Part shown: positions 61,658 to 64,000 of the stretch, one piece after another
How the letters are laid out: each line of letters opens with the position of its first letter
How positions within the stretch are numbered: position 1 is the first letter of the stretch
NCBI GenBank assembly: GCA_035452965.1
Contig: DAOTCE010000004.1
Coordinates: 248,001-312,000, forward strand
Direction: 5' to 3'
DNA length: 64,000 bases
Source: Candidatus Paceibacterota bacterium
GTDB lineage: Bacteria > Verrucomicrobiota > Verrucomicrobiia > Limisphaerales > UBA8199
Notes under the pieces: generated by a model
The model's input: only the letters and a program-made list of their open reading frames with translations
What the model was told of the DNA's origin: nothing
The model's database searches: none
Translations under genes and position numbers: made by a program

Positions 61658-62497
61658 ATGCAGTGTTGGAGTGAAGAGCACCCTCAGCCCAGGTATGCAT
61701 TCACGCTGGTAGAGTTACTGGTGGTAATCGCAGTGCTGGCCCTGCTGGCCGTGCTGCTGCTGCCGGCCTCCGCCCACGTCCGGCCCAATGCTTACGCCGT
61801 CCAGTGCCGGAACAATCTCCGGCAATTGGCGTTTGCCTGCAAGATGTACGCCGATGACAACAACGGTCGGATCGTCTCAGCTTACCCAAACTATGGCGGA
61901 TTCACCGCCACCTGGTGCGCGGGCAACGCAGCGATAGGAGGCATGCCGAGCTCCTACCTTTATGGGGGAGCCGACCCGACGGGCATTCAGAAGGGATTGC
62001 TCTGGCCTTACGCCCGGTCGCTGGGTCTCTACCACTGCCCGACGGATCATCGTGTCGCCGACGCCGCTGCCGTCCCGGCCCAATTCAAGGGGAAACCAAT
62101 CCTGCGCAGCTTCGCCATGAACTCTTACATGGCTGGAAGAAGCTTCGGCGGCAGCCCGGAATGGTATGTGACCAATCCGGGTGGTGCTCGGGACCCAAAC
62201 CATCCCGTGTATATCAGGGAGACCGAGATCAGGCTGCCCAGGCAGACCTGGCTGTTGCTGGATGAAGACCCAATCAGCATCAACGATGGCATGTTCATCG
62301 TGAGTGTTGGGGGATCAAGCGTGTTTATAGACCTGCCGTCGCTCGCCCACAGGTTCGGCTGCAATATGAGTTTTGCCGACGGCCACGCCGAGGCTTTCAT
62401 CCTCAAGGACGACGCCAGCCGGAACTGGATTGTGGGTGGCATGGGCGGCTTGAATGATTGGATGCGGTTGACGAACCTCACCACCCATCCACTGTAA
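61658..62497 (+). CDS. H-X9-DG pseudopilin-like protein
   Basis: A 279-aa protein with prepilin motif YAFTLVELLVVIAVLALLAV about 15 residues from the start, NNLRQLAFACKMYADDNNGR next, and a globular domain ending in FADGHAEAF. The H-X9-DG signature is present: His, RFGCNMSFA, Asp-Gly. The ATG at 61658 gives a normal leader; the alternative ATG at 61502 would place the 28-bp-arm hairpin inside the protein. It is a second copy of the family seen at 50810-51700 and follows the propeller protein gene. Confidence 0.8.
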   Translation: MQCWSEEHPQPRYAFTLVELLVVIAVLALLAVLLLPASAHVRPNAYAVQCRNNLRQLAFACKMYADDNNGRIVSAYPNYGGFTATWCAGNAAIGGMPSSYLYGGADPTGIQKGLLWPYARSLGLYHCPTDHRVADAAAVPAQFKGKPILRSFAMNSYMAGRSFGGSPEWYVTNPGGARDPNHPVYIRETEIRLPRQTWLLLDEDPISINDGMFIVSVGGSSVFIDLPSLAHRFGCNMSFADGHAEAFILKDDASRNWIVGGMGGLNDWMRLTNLTTHPL

Positions 62498-62751
62498 TTC
62501 CAGTCACTACCCAAGCCCGCCCGGGGCAAAACGCTTCGCACCTTGCACCCCTGAACCACCGTGAGGGAACCTCTAGCTTTCACGGTTGAATGCTGAGGGC
62601 CGAAGGCTGAAATGGGGCTTATCACGGGTTTCCGGGAAGTGCCAACGCTGGTTTTCCCCCGTCCAACCCGGTTGGCTGAAGCACAGGGATCACAAGGGTA
62701 AAATTGCTCCCCAGCCAGAATCGGAACGATGCTTCCAACTTCCAGCCCGCG

Positions 62752-62774
62752 CACTGTCCATATTTTGGACAGTG
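62752..62774. repeat. Perfect hairpin, 9-bp arms
   Basis: CACTGTCCA (62752-62760), loop TATTT, and TGGACAGTG (62766-62774). A related but imperfect segment is present about 90 bases before the palindrome at 35189. Confidence 0.65.
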
Positions 62775-62851
62775 AGGCTGCCGTTCTACCTTTTCCAGCC
62801 CCCGCTGACCCCGGCGTTAATGGCTTGAGTTTACGGTGACGGCACGGTGGT

Positions 62852-62903
62852 GCTACGGTGTGTATCCCATGGGGAGCGCTCCCCATGGGATACACACCGT
62901 AGC
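62852..62903. repeat. Perfect 52-nt palindrome
   Basis: Two 26-nt arms meet without a loop at the central GAGCGCTC. The core ATCCCATGGGGA is shared with the copy at 35189-35228. Perfect symmetry over 52 bases cannot be by chance and suggests recent spread or selection. It encodes no protein; readings through it are artefacts. Confidence 0.9.
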
Positions 62904-63420
62904 CGGACCGCATTAGCATGCCATCCACGAGCCAATGCCCGCCTGCGGCCACCTCAATGGCACCGCCGCCTGTCCGGCGGGGGTGCTGGCGAGAAGAAGG
63001 GGGGTGGCAGATGGCAAATCACCACCCGTATGCCCCGGAAATCCACGAAAAACCCGATTTTTGCCCGGCTGCCAGCCAGGGGACATTCTCCAGGCTGCCG
63101 TTGGGGTCGGGTGTCCGCTGGTTGACTGGGGTTTTGCCGGGGATCCATGCTCAGGTCCGCGGACAGGCCCCAGCACGTCTCCGGAAACTCCATCTTCACC
63201 GTCGTAAACGAGCCCAGCCAGTTGTGCCTGAGGAGCAAGCTGGACCGGTCACTTACCGGTTCTCACGTGGCCAGGAGGGAAGATCCTCCGGCCATGGCGA
63301 TGGATTTTATCCCGCGCACACGCCACACGCACTGGCATCGGCCTGACTTCGCCGGACGAGAACTTGCGCTGACGGCAACGCACCTTTACGGTTGGCGTTG
63401 TGTCCGCAACCGATCCTGGT

Positions 63421-64000
63421 ATGAAATGCTCCCGAATCGCCTGGTTCGTCCTGGGGCACCTTGCTGTCTCAGTCGCGGTCTCCGCCGACGCCCTCCCGCT
63501 TCCCAGCCCGCAGCAACTGGCCTGGCAGCGCCATGAGTTCATCGCCTTCGCCCATTTTGGCATGAACACGTTCACTGACCGCGAGTGGGGCGAGGGCAAC
63601 GAAGATCCCAGGTTGTTCAACCCCGGCGACTTTGACGCCCGACAGTGGGCCACGGTTCTCAAGGGAGCTGGGGTCAAGTTGCTTATCCTGACTGCCAAGC
63701 ACCATGATGGCTTCTGTCTCTGGCCCTCCCGATTCACCGAGCACTGCGTGAGAAACTCCCCCTGGCGCGGCGGCAAAGGGGACGTTGTGCGCGAAGTGGT
63801 GGAGGCCCTGCGCGAACAGCAGATTCGGGTCGGGCTTTACCTGTCGCCCTGGGACCGCAATCAGCCCACTTACGGTGATTCGGCCAAGTATAATCAGTAC
63901 TTCAGGAACCAACTGCGTGAGTTGCTGGCCAACTATGGTCCGATTGACGAGGTCTGGTTCGACGGTGCCTGCGGGGAGGGGCCCAACGGCAAGAAACAGG
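63421..64000 (+). CDS. Alpha-L-fucosidase (GH29), N-terminal part
   Basis: The first 193 codons of a gene cut by the window end. A signal peptide (SRIAWFVLGHLAVSVAVSA) is followed by the GH29 N-terminal domain: FAHFGMNTFTDREWGEGNED, LLILTAKHHDGFCLWPSRFT, HDGF substrate-contact motif, and LANYGPIDEVWFDGACGEG, which contains the expected catalytic Asp (WFDGA). It should release L-fucose from glycans outside the cytoplasm. The start ATG is at 63421. It may be part of a polysaccharide-use locus continuing outside the window. Confidence 0.88.
   Translation, partial: MKCSRIAWFVLGHLAVSVAVSADALPLPSPQQLAWQRHEFIAFAHFGMNTFTDREWGEGNEDPRLFNPGDFDARQWATVLKGAGVKLLILTAKHHDGFCLWPSRFTEHCVRNSPWRGGKGDVVREVVEALREQQIRVGLYLSPWDRNQPTYGDSAKYNQYFRNQLRELLANYGPIDEVWFDGACGEGPNGKKQ

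Larger units (their letters stand above)
62498..63420. other. Long intergenic region with three inverted repeats
   Basis: No convincing gene lies in these 923 bases. It contains a 9-bp-arm hairpin (62752-62774), a perfect 52-nt palindrome (62852-62903) and a 10-nt-arm hairpin with one mismatch (62961-62985). A degenerate GGCCGAAGGCTGAAATG segment near 62600 resembles the repeat at 6590-6625. The reading frames crossing this region look like spurious translations. The fucosidase promoter should lie near its 3' end; no boxes were recognised. Confidence 0.5.

Noticed and set aside
62847..63125. Frames crossing both palindromes that share a SHGxRSPWDxHRS peptide (also at 35061-35345)
   Set aside because: The shared peptide is only the translation of the same palindromic DNA; nothing else in the frames is similar.
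63147..63536. Plus-strand frame (129 aa) before and inside the fucosidase
   Set aside because: Overlaps the fucosidase start in another frame and lacks any domain; the fucosidase frame is clearly coding.

Overview
The window is one high-GC bacterial chromosome segment. It most resembles a Verrucomicrobiota genome of the Pedosphaera/Limisphaera kind. The pointers are two H-X9-DG pseudopilins, a PD40 propeller protein ending in a domain common in that phylum, a split type II secretin, a bacterial DRG-type GTPase, and families frequent in the Planctomycetes-Verrucomicrobia group. That placement is inference. I found no rRNA, tRNA, CRISPR array, transposase or integrase.

Positions 1-28342 form an envelope-glycan region. 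Two divergent LTA-synthase-like membrane transferases (212-4289) lead into a tightly packed 13-gene minus-strand run (17933 down to 4323). It encodes pseudaminic acid synthesis (PseB, PseC, a PseG-PseH fusion, PseI, an SpsF-type cytidylyltransferase), a Pse-associated methylase, an amidation trio (N-acetyl sugar amidotransferase with non-histidine HisH and HisF paralogues), a surface-carbohydrate protein, a glycosyltransferase, a methyltransferase and a protein with two kinase domains. Next come a GT4 and a radical SAM protein on the plus strand. They are followed by a second minus-strand block: a glycosidase-like/kinase fusion, a kinase homologue lacking its catalytic Asp, a methyltransferase and a GT4. 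A WaaE-like GT2 and an MsbA-like flippase close the region. Together these could build, modify, phosphorylate and export a surface glycolipid.

Positions 28536-34820 hold a sodium:solute symporter with a 52-aa membrane partner, cytochrome bd oxidase (cydAB), a PAS protein and a membrane-anchored protein of unknown function.

Positions 35585-50493 carry a complete core type II secretion operon on the minus strand, ordered E-F-G-H-I-J-K-L-M-C-D(N)-D(C). The secretin is split over two genes, a histidine kinase follows the operon and a small secreted protein precedes it. A 48-nt hairpin sits in the divergent region next to an H-X9-DG pseudopilin (50810-51700).

Positions 51773-64000 contain a small exported protein, a HisJ/HisK-type PHP phosphatase, three small unknown proteins, a polytopic membrane protein, a UbiD decarboxylase paired with a DRG/TGS GTPase, a 1005-aa secreted PD40 propeller protein, a second H-X9-DG pseudopilin, and the start of a secreted GH29 alpha-L-fucosidase cut by the window end.

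The non-coding DNA is rich in inverted repeats. There is a perfect 52-nt palindrome (62852-62903) with a diverged copy at 35189-35228, a 28-bp-arm hairpin at 61568-61642, and hairpins lying across the stop codon at four convergent gene junctions.
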